NCBI GenBank assembly: GCA_034519515.1
Contig: JAXHOK010000034.1
Span: forward strand, 1 to 64,000
DNA: 64,000 nucleotides
Reading direction: 5' to 3'
Source: Arcicella sp034519515
GTDB lineage: Bacteria; Bacteroidota; Bacteroidia; Cytophagales; Spirosomataceae
Under the pieces are notes generated by a model. That model ran no database searches, was not told the DNA's origin, and saw only the letters and a list, made by a program, of their open reading frames with translations. Position 1 is the stretch's first letter; every line of letters begins with the position of its first letter. This document shows positions 17,893 through 25,738 of the stretch, one piece after another. Both the position numbers and the translations under genes were made by a program.

Positions 17893-17927
17893 AAAATCAG
17901 TCAATTACATAGTTGGCTGATTTTTTT
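17893..17927 (+). terminator. Terminator after the lipoprotein gene
   Basis: Stem AAATCAGTCAA / TTGGCTGATTT with one G-U pair, followed by a run of seven T. It lies 23 bases after the stop codon. Confidence 0.75.
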
Positions 17928-17947
17928 GCAATATTTTTAACGATGCT

Positions 17948-17979
17948 TTTGGAATTTCTGAAATAACCTCGTAATTTTG
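17948..17979 (+). promoter_or_regulatory. Promoter ahead of the tRNA-Arg cluster
   Basis: TTTG at 17948-17951 and TAATTTTG at 17972-17979 with a 20-base spacer. The decayed tRNA copy begins 22 bases later and the intact tRNA 125 bases later, so this likely drives the whole cluster. Confidence 0.65.
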
Positions 17980-18000
17980 CAGTCCCAAATAAGGAAAAAC

Positions 18001-18088
18001 GGATTTGCAGTTCAGCTGAATAGAGTACCTCAGAAGTTCGCTTCTCGCTACTGATGAGTAGGTTTAGAATCCGAATCCTATTGGAATT
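18001..18088 (+). pseudogene. Decayed tRNA-Arg copy with an inserted stem-loop
   Basis: The sequence follows the intact tRNA at 18105 nearly base for base (GGATTTGCAGTTCAGCTGAA and on through ATAGAGTACCTCA). A 15-base insertion then interrupts the anticodon region. It contains AGAAG-TTCG-CTTCT, a perfect tetraloop hairpin, before CTACTGATGAG resumes. The T arm is damaged (TAGAATCCGAATCCTA) and the acceptor ends no longer pair well. It lacks a usable anticodon loop and is probably not functional as a tRNA; it could still be transcribed as the 5' part of the cluster. Confidence 0.65.
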
Positions 18089-18104
18089 AGTGAATTAAAT
18101 ATAT

Positions 18105-18178
18105 GGACTTGTAGCTCAACTGGATAGAGCACCTCACTACGGATGAGGAGGTTTGGGGTTCGAATCCCTACCAGTTCA
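18105..18178 (+). tRNA. tRNA-Arg (anticodon ACG)
   Basis: A complete cloverleaf can be drawn. The acceptor is GGACTTG with CCAGTTC (one T-C mismatch and one G-T pair). The D arm is GCTC/GAGC, the anticodon arm CCTCA/TGAGG around CTACGGA with anticodon ACG, and the T arm closes on TTCGAAT. CA follows the discriminator A. Anticodon ACG (inosine at the wobble position) reads CGN arginine codons. A terminator at 18183 follows. The acceptor mismatch is unusual and worth noting alongside the decayed flanking copies. Confidence 0.88.
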
Positions 18179-18182
18179 CATC

Positions 18183-18216
18183 AAAGCCTTCATACGTGCT
18201 GTATGAAGGCTTTTTT
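18183..18216 (+). terminator. Terminator after tRNA-Arg
   Basis: Stem AGCCTTCATAC / GTATGAAGGCT with a short loop and a run of six T. A near-copy (ATCCTTCATAC / GTATGAAGGAT) follows the third tRNA-like unit at 18355, showing that the tRNA plus terminator was duplicated as a block. Confidence 0.85.
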
Positions 18217-18235
18217 ATTGGGTTTTGAAGAAATT

Positions 18236-18352
18236 GATTTTGTAGTTCAACTGGATAGAGTATCTAAGAATACGCTTCCCGCTACAGATGAGGAGATTTG
18301 GGGCAGGTGGAATGCCACCCAGAAGCGTTCCACTTCAAATCCCTACCAATTC
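18236..18352 (+). pseudogene. Second decayed tRNA-Arg copy with two insertions
   Basis: The unit starts GATTTTGTAGTTCAACTGGA, matching the intact tRNA. It has a 15-base insertion in the same place as the other decayed copy (AGAATACGCTTCCCG before CTACAGATGAG). A second insertion of about 30 bases lies in the T arm and contains GGTGGAATGCCACC, a small hairpin. It ends AATCCCTACCAATTCA. The block is a tandem duplicate of tRNA plus terminator that has decayed. The ATG frame from 18143 into grpE crosses it and is not a gene here. Confidence 0.65.
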
Positions 18353-18354
18353 AC

Positions 18355-18390
18355 AAAAATCCTTCATACGCACTGTATGAAGGATTTTTG
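18355..18390 (+). terminator. Terminator after the decayed tRNA copy
   Basis: Stem ATCCTTCATAC / GTATGAAGGAT with a TTTTTG tail. It is a diverged duplicate of the terminator at 18183 and separates the tRNA cluster from grpE. Confidence 0.8.
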
Positions 18391-18418
18391 TTGTTTTGGA
18401 TGGACGTTTGTAATTTTG
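18387..18418 (+). promoter_or_regulatory. Promoter of the grpE-dnaJ operon
   Basis: TTTG at 18387-18390 and TAATTTTG at 18411-18418, 20 bases apart, match the Bacteroidota consensus. The grpE ATG is 40 bases downstream. Confidence 0.65.
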
Positions 18419-18431
18419 CAAATTAAAAACC

Positions 18432-18446
18432 CTGTCAATCTGACAG
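18432..18446. promoter_or_regulatory. Palindrome in the grpE leader, possible operator
   Basis: CTGTCA-ATC-TGACAG is a perfect six-base palindrome 14 bases after the -7 box and 12 before the grpE ATG. Its position suits a repressor site or a translation-controlling hairpin. No known heat-shock operator (such as CIRCE) matches it, so the assignment is inference. Confidence 0.4.
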
Positions 18447-18457
18447 ACAAAAACGAA

Positions 18458-19060
18458 ATGGCAAAACTTTTGAACATAATAAGAAATTATAAAAATAAAG
18501 CGAAAAGTGCATTGAAAATGGAAAATAAAGAAGAATTACCAGTAGAAGAACAGGAAATCACCCAAGAAACTGACATTGTTTCTGAAAATATCGAAACACC
18601 GATTGAAGAAGTGCCAGAATTGTCTGAAACAGAAAAATTACAGATTGAATTGGCAGAAATGAAAGACAAATATCTCCGTCTGTATTCAGATTTTGATAAT
18701 TTCAGAAAACGTACTGCCAAAGAAAAATTAGAGATGATTCAGTCGGCTTCCGAGCGAGTAATTATTGATATTCTGCCCGTGATTGATGACATGGAAAGAG
18801 CCACCGCCAATGCCCAAGAAGGTGAAATCTCGGAGGGTATTCAATTGATATTTAGCAAATTAAACAGCACTTTAACTTCAAAAGGTTTGAAACCGATGGA
18901 ATCAAAAGGAGAAGTTTTTAATGCTGATATTCACGAAGCAATAACTCAATTCCCTGCCCCAACGGAAGACGATAAAGGAAAGGTTTTTGATGTGGTGGAA
19001 AAAGGATATTTTTTAAATGAAAAAGTAATTCGCTTTGCGAAGGTTGTAGTAGCGAGTTAG
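18458..19060 (+). CDS. grpE: Nucleotide exchange factor GrpE
   Basis: The product is the co-chaperone that releases ADP from DnaK. After an acidic N-terminal tail (EELPVEEQEITQ and on) comes the long coiled coil (ELAEMKDKYLRLYSDFDNF, RKRTAKEKLEM) and the beta-wing domain with the family block KGEVFNADIHEAI and VVEKGYFLNEKVIRFAKVVV. ATG 18458 (MAKLLNIIRNYK) gives 200 residues; ATG 18518 (MENKEELP) is an alternative start. The upstream open frame back to 18143 runs through tRNA-like sequence and is excluded. It lies 73 bases before dnaJ and forms a chaperone operon with it. Confidence 0.94.
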   Translation: MAKLLNIIRNYKNKAKSALKMENKEELPVEEQEITQETDIVSENIETPIEEVPELSETEKLQIELAEMKDKYLRLYSDFDNFRKRTAKEKLEMIQSASERVIIDILPVIDDMERATANAQEGEISEGIQLIFSKLNSTLTSKGLKPMESKGEVFNADIHEAITQFPAPTEDDKGKVFDVVEKGYFLNEKVIRFAKVVVAS

Positions 19061-19130
19061 GGATTAGGTAATTATGGATTGGGATGCTCCCCGAATCCCT
19101 AATTACCCAATTCCTAATTCCCCAAAATAA
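19061..19130. repeat. Word-type palindrome between grpE and dnaJ
   Basis: The spacer is made of GGGATTAGGTAATTATGG-type words followed by their complements (CCCTAATTACCC, AATTCCTAATTCCCC). It can form a hairpin inside the operon, a possible attenuator. Confidence 0.55.
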
Positions 19131-19133
19131 ATT

Positions 19134-20285
19134 ATGGCAAAAAGAGATTATTACGAAGTATTGGAGGTTTCAAAATCTGCTTCGGAAGACGAAATAAAAA
19201 AAGCCTATCGCAAGATGGCAATTAAATATCACCCCGACAAAAATCAGGGCGATAAAGCTGCGGAAGAGAAATTTAAAGAAGCCGCTGAGGCTTACGAAGT
19301 ATTGTCGGATGCCAAGAAAAAAAATCAATACGACCGTTACGGACACGCTGGAATGGGCGGTGCTGCGGGCGGAGGCTACGGACAAAGCATGAATATGGAA
19401 GACATATTCAGTCAATTCGGAGATATTTTTGGCGGTGGTGAAAGCCCTTTCGGAAGTATGTTCGGTGGTGGCGGTCGTCAGCAAACTCGCCAACGCAAAG
19501 GAACGGATTTGAGAATCAAACTCAAACTCGACCTTGAAGAAATTGCTAACGGTGTCGAAAAGAAAATCAAGGTAAAACGTCATGTTGCTTGTAAGGCTTG
19601 CGGTGGAAATGGTGCGAAGAATGGAACAGATTTAACCACGTGTGGTACTTGTAACGGTGCTGGTCAAGTTCGCCGAGTTCAGCAAACGATGCTGGGACAA
19701 ATGGTTACAGCTTCAACCTGCCCAACTTGTAACGGAGAAGGAAAACAAGTAAAAGCACGCTGTGAGGTATGTTTTGGCGAAGGCAGAACTTTGGACGAAG
19801 AGATTATTCCCATCAAAATTCCTGCTGGTGTTGCCGAAGGAATGCAATTATCCATGTCGGGCAAAGGTAATGTTCCCCCACGTGGAGGCATTGCGGGAGA
19901 TTTGTTGATTGTTATCGAAGAAGAACCTGATGAAGTATTGCACCGAGACGGTAACAATGTAATTTTTGACCTTTACCTGAACTTTGCAGATGCTGCTCTG
20001 GGAACATCCGTAGAAGTGCCAACAATTGGTGGAAAAGCAAGAATCACGATTGAGGCGGGAACACAAGCTGGTAAAATATTACGTTTGAAAGGAAAAGGAA
20101 TTAAAGAATTGAATGGATATGGTGTGGGTGATGAGTTAATTCATGTAAACGTTTGGACTCCCAAGAGTCTCTCGAAAGAAGAAATGGATATGTTGGAAAA
20201 ATTGCGAAAATCACCCAATTTTGAACCAAAACCTAATAAAAGTGACAAAAATTTCTTTGAGAAAATGAAAGATTTTTTTAATTAA
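19134..20285 (+). CDS. dnaJ: Chaperone protein DnaJ (Hsp40)
   Basis: A full-length type I DnaJ of 383 residues. It has a J domain with HPD (KYHPDKNQG, about residue 33) and a Gly/Phe-rich segment (GMGGAAGGGYGQ, FGDIFGGGESPFG). Four zinc-binding repeats follow: CKACGGNG, CGTCNGAG, CPTCNGEG and CEVCFGEG. Then comes the C-terminal substrate-binding domain with GDLLIVIEEEPDEVLHRDGN. It stimulates DnaK ATPase and delivers unfolded clients in the cytoplasm. Second gene of the grpE-dnaJ operon, closed by the hairpin at 20295. Confidence 0.97.
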   Translation: MAKRDYYEVLEVSKSASEDEIKKAYRKMAIKYHPDKNQGDKAAEEKFKEAAEAYEVLSDAKKKNQYDRYGHAGMGGAAGGGYGQSMNMEDIFSQFGDIFGGGESPFGSMFGGGGRQQTRQRKGTDLRIKLKLDLEEIANGVEKKIKVKRHVACKACGGNGAKNGTDLTTCGTCNGAGQVRRVQQTMLGQMVTASTCPTCNGEGKQVKARCEVCFGEGRTLDEEIIPIKIPAGVAEGMQLSMSGKGNVPPRGGIAGDLLIVIEEEPDEVLHRDGNNVIFDLYLNFADAALGTSVEVPTIGGKARITIEAGTQAGKILRLKGKGIKELNGYGVGDELIHVNVWTPKSLSKEEMDMLEKLRKSPNFEPKPNKSDKNFFEKMKDFFN

Positions 20286-20294
20286 TATATGAAT

Positions 20295-20329
20295 AAAAAT
20301 CCCTCAATTTAACCGATTGAGGGATTTTT
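20295..20329 (+). terminator. Terminator of the grpE-dnaJ operon
   Basis: Stem AAAAATCCCTCAAT / ATTGAGGGATTTTT, perfect, with a seven-base loop and a T run. It lies about ten bases after the dnaJ stop. Confidence 0.88.
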
Positions 20330-20383
20330 GTTTATATAAATTCAAGTAAAAAATGTAGATTTGTAAAAAGAAACAAGCAATCC

Positions 20384-21898
20384 ATGATACAAAAATATCC
20401 AGTTGGCATTCAAGATTTTGGCGAAATTCGTACAGGGGGCTACGTGTATGTGGATAAAACAGAATTTGCCTACAAACTCGCAGAGCAAGGTAAATATTAT
20501 TTTCTGTCACGTCCCCGCAGATTTGGTAAGTCGTTGCTCATCAGTACCTTGGAGTGTTTATTTTTAGCAAAAAAAGAACTTTTTACAGGGCTTTTTGTAG
20601 AAGATAAATGGAATTGGGAGCAAACTTATCCCATCATTCGTATTTCTTTTAGTAATATCGGGCATAAACTTTTAGGCTTAGAGGCAGCTATTGATAAGAA
20701 ATTAGAGGAAATCGCCCAAGAATATGGTATAGTATTCTCTGCCAAGTCTATTGACCAAAAATTTAAACAACTTATTATAAAACTCTCTGAAAGTAGAGGA
20801 AAAGTGGTGGTTTTGATTGATGAGTATGATAAACCAATTATTGATTTTTTAGGAGATAATACAGAGAAAGCTATTGAAAATCAAGATATTATGAAAATAT
20901 TTTACTCGATATTGAAAGATGCTGACTCCTATTTGAAAATGGTTTTTATTACTGGAGTTTCTAAGTTTTCACGAGTGAGTATCTTCTCGGACTTGAATAA
21001 TTTGGACGATATTACAATCGACGATCGTTTTGCAGGATGTTGCGGTATTACGGAAAAAGAATTAGAAGAAAATTTTACGGAAGAATTAAAGATATTAGAT
21101 AAACAGGAAATTAAAAAATGGTATAATGGCTATTCTTGGGGCAGTGAAGTAAGTGTCTATAACCCGTTTTCATTACTCAATTTTTTTACGAAAAGAAAAT
21201 TTAATAATTACTGGTTCGAGACAGGCACACCCACCTTTCTGATAAATCTGGCTGAAAAGGCTCGTCTCTATGATTTTGGAGAAGTAGAAATTGGTGTTAG
21301 TGCTTTAAGTTCGTATGATATTCAAAAATTGGAACTGATTCCTTTGATGTTTCAAACAGGTTATTTAACGGTAAAATCACACAATGAGATGAGTGACGTT
21401 TACACACTTCATTATCCCAACAAAGAAGTCCAAAAAGCGTATATTGAAGTCTTGATGGCGGCATATAGTCAAACAGATTTGGGCTATGGTGTGGTGTATG
21501 TGGATAAAATTAAGCAGTTTTTGGAACGAGGAGAAGTTGATAAAATTGAGAATATTTTAAATACCATTTTCAAATCATTGCCTTATGAACTTTGGCAGAA
21601 AGAAAACGAGCATTTTTATCACGCCATTATTCACTTAACCTTTACGCTTTTGGGCGTATATGTACAATCGGAAGTTCAAACTTCGGATGGGCGAATGGAT
21701 GCTTTAATTCATCTGAAAAATTATATTTATTGTATTGAATTCAAACTGGATAAATCCGCAGACCAAGCAATTGAGCAGATAAAAACCAAAGGGTATTTAG
21801 AGCCTTTCGCTTACGAAAATAAAAAGCGAATTGCGATTGGAATTAATTTCTCAACTGAAAAGAAAAAGGTTGAAGAATTGAAATGGGAGGAGGTTTAA
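20384..21898 (+). CDS. AAA-ATPase-like / PD-(D/E)XK (DUF1703-type) protein
   Basis: The 504-residue protein has the two-part layout abundant in Bacteroidota. An N-terminal AAA-ATPase-like domain starts YPVGIQDFGEIRTGGYVYVD and contains Walker A in RPRRFGKSLLIS and Walker B in VVLIDEYDKP. The C-terminal PD-(D/E)XK nuclease-like domain has GRMDALIHL and YCIEFKLDKSADQAI, with catalytic D, E and K in place. All motifs needed for both activities are present. The biological role is not established; links to defence or selfish behaviour have been suggested for such families, but nothing in this locus proves it. A TAGATTTG box at 20356-20363 lies 20 bases upstream. It is a single gene. Confidence 0.88.
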   Translation: MIQKYPVGIQDFGEIRTGGYVYVDKTEFAYKLAEQGKYYFLSRPRRFGKSLLISTLECLFLAKKELFTGLFVEDKWNWEQTYPIIRISFSNIGHKLLGLEAAIDKKLEEIAQEYGIVFSAKSIDQKFKQLIIKLSESRGKVVVLIDEYDKPIIDFLGDNTEKAIENQDIMKIFYSILKDADSYLKMVFITGVSKFSRVSIFSDLNNLDDITIDDRFAGCCGITEKELEENFTEELKILDKQEIKKWYNGYSWGSEVSVYNPFSLLNFFTKRKFNNYWFETGTPTFLINLAEKARLYDFGEVEIGVSALSSYDIQKLELIPLMFQTGYLTVKSHNEMSDVYTLHYPNKEVQKAYIEVLMAAYSQTDLGYGVVYVDKIKQFLERGEVDKIENILNTIFKSLPYELWQKENEHFYHAIIHLTFTLLGVYVQSEVQTSDGRMDALIHLKNYIYCIEFKLDKSADQAIEQIKTKGYLEPFAYENKKRIAIGINFSTEKKKVEELKWEEV

Positions 21899-22063
21899 TT
21901 CGTTATTCGTATTCCGATGCGACATGGGAGATAAAATATAAGCAACTCGAAAAAAAAATCTTCAAATTGCAATTTAGATTCCAATTCTTGACTTGGCAAT
22001 AATTAAGACTTAGAATAGACAAATTCAAGTTTGAAGTGGACAATTTCTATTTATCTATGTACT

Positions 22064-23080
22064 TCAATCTTTCTCAAAGAGTGCATCCAAGTTAATTTCT
22101 TGACTGATTTGGTCAAGATAATGTTCATTTTTGATGGCTGGGAAAGGTGTAATTAGTGTAGTAAAAATTGCTTTTTTAGTTTGAGTTACTTGTTGGAAAA
22201 TACTTTTTTTCATCCGTAAATTAGTAGAATAATCCTTGGTTATCATGTAGTTATCGTTTGAAAATTTTGCTTTACAAAGATTAATACATTTGTCGGCTCT
22301 GTCAATCAGTAAATCAATTTGCGTTTCTGCCAGACCGTTTTTAGCTTGTGTTTTCCAAGAAAAAGCATTGATATGAATTCCATTGATTCCTAATCCTTTC
22401 AAAATCTGCGAAAGATGCTGCATACATACATTTTCAAAAGCGAATCCGCTCCAAGTTTTATAGCTTTGTTCTTTGCTCAATGCTTGCCAAACTCCTTGAT
22501 TAGTAAGGGTTTGATTTTTTATGAACTTGGCATAAAATAATGAAAAATTATCCGTCAATTTATAAATACTATCTTTCTTTTTATGACCAAAAGGCTGAAA
22601 AATACCCACAAAATCGCATTCTATCGATTCTTCTAATGTCCTTGATAAAGTACCATTTGCCAGTTTTGTTTCTTGTAAAATCTCCTGACGAGTTAATCCT
22701 TGCGACTTATTGGATAAAATCTCCACTATTTTTTCATGGACTTCCGAATTTTTAAAAAGAGAGGCGTAGAGTTGATAATATTCTTCTTGCAAAGGAGCAT
22801 CTTTCTTAAAACACAGACTATCAATCAGTTGCGTAGAACTTTTACCCGATTCTATGTATTTTAAATAAAAAGGAATCCCTCCCAATGCCATATAAAGTTC
22901 TGTAATTTGGTAACGGGGTAATTGCACACATCTCCACTGCAAATATTGTTCAGTTTCCGAAAGATTAAACGGAGTCAATATTAGCAAATGCTTCTTGCCA
23001 ACTGTTCGGAATTTGCGTTCTCAGTTGAGCATTGGTTCTTTTAAGATATTCATGTAATCTTCTGATAAAAATGCTATTTT
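22064..23080 (-). pseudogene. Decayed DUF234-type AAA ATPase gene
   Basis: An open frame at 22064-22987 (starting LTPFNLSETEQYL) matches the C-terminal two-thirds of the complete paralogue at 61393, aligned through ELYMALGGIPFYL, QGLTRQEIL and WSGFAFENVCMQHL. Upstream on the same strand, in another frame at about 22990-23070, lies HEYLKRTNAQLRTQIPNSWQ continuing EAFANI, corresponding to the PNNWQETFLHL segment of the paralogue. About 100 residues including Walker B are deleted between the two pieces and Walker A is absent. In the PD-(D/E)XK part the ECK motif of the paralogue reads KAK here, so the catalytic Glu is lost. I conclude it is a dead gene. Confidence 0.75.
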
Positions 23081-23196
23081 ATTGAGGAGAAAACTAATTT
23101 CAAGTCTTTTTTAACCTACAAATGAAACTTACTGACCCGTTTTTCGTTTACTATTCAGAATTTCAAATTAATAAATCATCAAACCAATTTCCAAAA

Positions 23197-23718
23197 ATGA
23201 AAAAAATACTTTTTTTAGCAGCCTTCGCTCTTGTTTCGTTTATCTCAAATGCACAGCATGACATGAGTAAAGATGCCGCAAAAATGCCTTCGCCTCCCGC
23301 CAAAACCACGGCAAATATTGGCGGAACAACTTTAACAATCAATTATAACCAGCCCGCCGTGAAAGGGCGTAATGTATGGGCAAGCGGTCTTGCTCCTTAC
23401 GGGAAAGTATGGCGTACAGGTGCTAATGATGCTCCAACTTTTGAAGTAAGCAAAGATGTTATGGTGAACGGAAAAGCCTTGAAAGCAGGAAAATATGCTT
23501 TATTTTCTATTCCAGGAGAAAAAGAATGGACAATCATTATTAATAAAAACTTCAAGCAATGGGGTAATTATGACTATAAAGAATCGGATGATGTTTTGCG
23601 TGTAACTGCCAAATCAGAAGCCAACGATATGACGGAGCGTTTCACCATCAAAGCAGAAGATACTGGAAAAGTTACGATGATGTGGGATAAAGCAAAGGTG
23701 TCTTTTACCGTTAAGTAA
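23197..23718 (+). CDS. DUF2911 secreted protein
   Basis: ATG 23197 gives a signal peptide (MKKILFLAAFALVSFISNAQ); the frame upstream to 23122 has no role. The mature 150-residue domain carries the DUF2911 pattern: INYNQPAVKGRNVWA, YGKVWRTGANDAPTFE, GKALKAGKYALFSIPG and EWTIIINKNFKQWG. Probably periplasmic or outer-membrane associated. DUF2911 has no established function. A second, diverged member lies at 62923. It is followed by a strong terminator at 23745. Confidence 0.88.
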   Translation: MKKILFLAAFALVSFISNAQHDMSKDAAKMPSPPAKTTANIGGTTLTINYNQPAVKGRNVWASGLAPYGKVWRTGANDAPTFEVSKDVMVNGKALKAGKYALFSIPGEKEWTIIINKNFKQWGNYDYKESDDVLRVTAKSEANDMTERFTIKAEDTGKVTMMWDKAKVSFTVK

Positions 23719-23744
23719 CCTGTTGAAAATCAGTCAATAACCCC

Positions 23745-23777
23745 AAAAAGTCGTCTAAAATTTATCAGACGACTTTT
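23745..23777 (+). terminator. Terminator after the DUF2911 gene
   Basis: Stem AAAAAGTCGTCT / AGACGACTTTTT with a nine-base AT loop and further T run. Confidence 0.85.
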
Positions 23778-23865
23778 TGTTTTTATACTCATTGAAAATA
23801 TTTTTTAAAATTTTATTCCTGCAAAAAAATCATTAATTTTATTTAATCGTACATTCACGGCACAC

Positions 23866-23896
23866 TTTTGGAATATAATTAACCAATATTCCAAAA
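23866..23896. promoter_or_regulatory. Inverted repeat in the leader of the thioredoxin-like gene
   Basis: TTTTGGAATAT and its complement ATATTCCAAAA flank nine bases and end 12 bases before the ATG at 23909. The symmetry suggests an operator or an RNA hairpin over the ribosome-binding region. No known site matches. Confidence 0.45.
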
Positions 23897-23908
23897 TACT
23901 GAAACAAC

Positions 23909-25147
23909 ATGAAAAAACTACTAATCGTAGCTTTTGTAATCCTTACAAACTCCGTTTTTTCTCAAACATTCATGGCTCAAACCAATCCCCCGATGTTGGG
24001 AAAAGTTTGTCCAGATTTCACCATGTCCGTTATTGGTGCCAACGGTGTTGAAAAACCGCTCGCTCTCAGTGAGCTTCGTGGGAAAGTAGTCATTTTGGAA
24101 TTTTGGGCTACTTATTGTGCCCCTTGCATTCCCTATATCAAGCATTTTGAAAAGCTGCAATTCCAATTTGGTGATGCCATAAAAGTGATAGAAATTTCGG
24201 AAGAAAATCGTGATAAAGTAGATGCTTTTATTCTGAAAAGAGGCTATAAAAATGTAACTTTTGCGATGGATTGGGGGCGAAAATTGAACGATATGTTTTA
24301 TCATCATTTCATCCCGCACACGGTGGTAATTGACCAAGACGGGGTGGTGTTAGCGTTTACATCACCCGATGAAATTGATCAGGAAGTTATCGGTAAGCTC
24401 ATCAATCGTGAACCCGTAACTTTCACGATGAAACACGAATATCAGGAGGCTTCCTATTCGTCTTCAACCAATACTTTACAAAATTACGACCAGCCCATCA
24501 TCGTAAATAAACCCAAAAATCAGACTTATAAAATCGAATTTTCCAATTATAAAGAAGGATATGCCACTGAATTTGTAAAGGAATCAAGTTCTGAATACAA
24601 ATTTGTTAATTGCCCTTTATCATTAATTTATCAAATTATTTACGACCAAAAGACCAGTCGAGTCGTGATGGACGTAAGCGATTTGAGTAAATATTCCTTT
24701 GAAAATCATAATTCTTATTGCTTAGATTTGAGCGTTCCCGAATTCGTTGGAAAATCTATTCAAGACGTTGCCATTCAACAACTGGAAGGATTATTTCCGC
24801 TGAAATCTAAAATAGAAACACGAAATAAGAAGGTTTTTGCCTTAATGAAATCTGATTTACAGGGAGCAATGAATAGCGTGGACAGTACTGGAATTATTCA
24901 AAAAGGCTTGACAATCAAGGATTTGATAAATTATATGGAAAGTAATCCGCAGTTGGTAAATAACTTGCCCGTAGTGAATGAAACAGGTTTGCCCGATACG
25001 ACGGTTTTAGATTTAGATTGGTTTCAAAATTACCCCGATTCCGTGGAAAATAAACTCCGAACTTTGGGCTTACGAAGTGAAGTAACCATGCGAAATATTG
25101 ATTGTTTGGTGTTGTTTGAAAATCAATTAGTGAGTAAAAATGAGTAG
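23909..25147 (+). CDS. TlpA-like thioredoxin-family protein with C-terminal extension
   Basis: The protein has a signal peptide (cleavage near VFSQ or FMAQ). A TlpA/redoxin domain at residues ~25-170 has the redox motif CAPC (Cys70, Cys73, in FWATYCAPCIPY) and the cis-proline block HFIPHTVVID. About 240 further residues, with a Bacteroidota-specific TIGR03435-like or unknown pattern, include YKEGYATEFVKE and FVGKSIQDVAIQQLEG. It is likely a periplasmic thiol-disulfide oxidoreductase; the C-terminal domain may bind a partner. I do not recognise a specific pathway. Transcribed alone after the leader inverted repeat at 23866. Confidence 0.82.
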   Translation: MKKLLIVAFVILTNSVFSQTFMAQTNPPMLGKVCPDFTMSVIGANGVEKPLALSELRGKVVILEFWATYCAPCIPYIKHFEKLQFQFGDAIKVIEISEENRDKVDAFILKRGYKNVTFAMDWGRKLNDMFYHHFIPHTVVIDQDGVVLAFTSPDEIDQEVIGKLINREPVTFTMKHEYQEASYSSSTNTLQNYDQPIIVNKPKNQTYKIEFSNYKEGYATEFVKESSSEYKFVNCPLSLIYQIIYDQKTSRVVMDVSDLSKYSFENHNSYCLDLSVPEFVGKSIQDVAIQQLEGLFPLKSKIETRNKKVFALMKSDLQGAMNSVDSTGIIQKGLTIKDLINYMESNPQLVNNLPVVNETGLPDTTVLDLDWFQNYPDSVENKLRTLGLRSEVTMRNIDCLVLFENQLVSKNE

Positions 25148-25296
25148 TGATTTATGGACTTTAAGCCATGAGTATTGAATGAACCAGATAATTTTGATTT
25201 CAGATTTGGAAATACATTTTTAATTTTTAACTCTTAATTCTTAATTATATAAATGCCGTTTCTTATCTTTACCACAATAAACAATTTTATTTTAAT

Positions 25297-25665
25297 ATGA
25301 GAAAAGTATTAATTGCCGAAGATAGCTCCGTTATTCAAAACCTTGCTAAGAAAATATTAGAGTTTCAGAACTTTGAAATTCATTCTGTAAAAAATGGGCA
25401 ACAAGTAATGGATGCTTTGGAAAAAGAAGATTTTGACATTCTTTTGCTCGACATCAATATGCCCGTGATGGACGGAATGGAATGTGCCAAAGCCGTGCGT
25501 GCCTTGAAAGATGAGAAAAAAGCGAAACTACCGATGATTGCCATCACGGGTAATGCTCGTAATTATTCAATGGAAGATTTCAAAGAAGCAGGTTTTGATG
25601 ATATGTTGGCAAAACCACTCAATTTTGATGCTCTCGTGGCACAAGTAAAAGCACTTACGGAATAA
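25297..25665 (+). CDS. CheY-like single-domain response regulator
   Basis: The 122-residue receiver domain has all conserved positions: acidic pair near the start (AEDSS), phospho-acceptor Asp52 in DILLLDINMPVMDG, the Thr/Ser position in MIAITGNA, and Lys in MLAKPLNFDAL. There is no output domain, so it must act by protein contact or as a phosphorelay shuttle. No kinase lies next to it; the hybrid kinase with an HPt at 43644 is the only kinase in the window, and a link would be speculation. Confidence 0.92.
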   Translation: MRKVLIAEDSSVIQNLAKKILEFQNFEIHSVKNGQQVMDALEKEDFDILLLDINMPVMDGMECAKAVRALKDEKKAKLPMIAITGNARNYSMEDFKEAGFDDMLAKPLNFDALVAQVKALTE

Positions 25666-25668
25666 ATT

Positions 25669-25735
25669 TAGGTATTGGATTTTAGGTTTTAGCCAGTTTT
25701 CCCTAACACCTAAAACCCAACACCTATCCCCTACA
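25669..25735. repeat. Word-type palindrome TAGGTGTTGGGTTTTAG family
   Basis: The left arm TTAGGTATTGGATTTTAGG and the right arm CTAAAACCCAACACCTA are imperfect complements filling the whole gap between the response regulator and the hydrolase. Related words occur at 17214-17260 and 31917-32035. Confidence 0.6.
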
Positions 25736-25738
25736 AAA

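Noticed and set aside
18143..18457. Open frame extending GrpE upstream by 105 codons
   Set aside because: It crosses the intact tRNA's 3' half, a terminator and a decayed tRNA copy; GrpE homology begins only after 18458.
19170..19583. 137-codon frame antisense to dnaJ
   Set aside because: Shadow of a fully supported chaperone gene.
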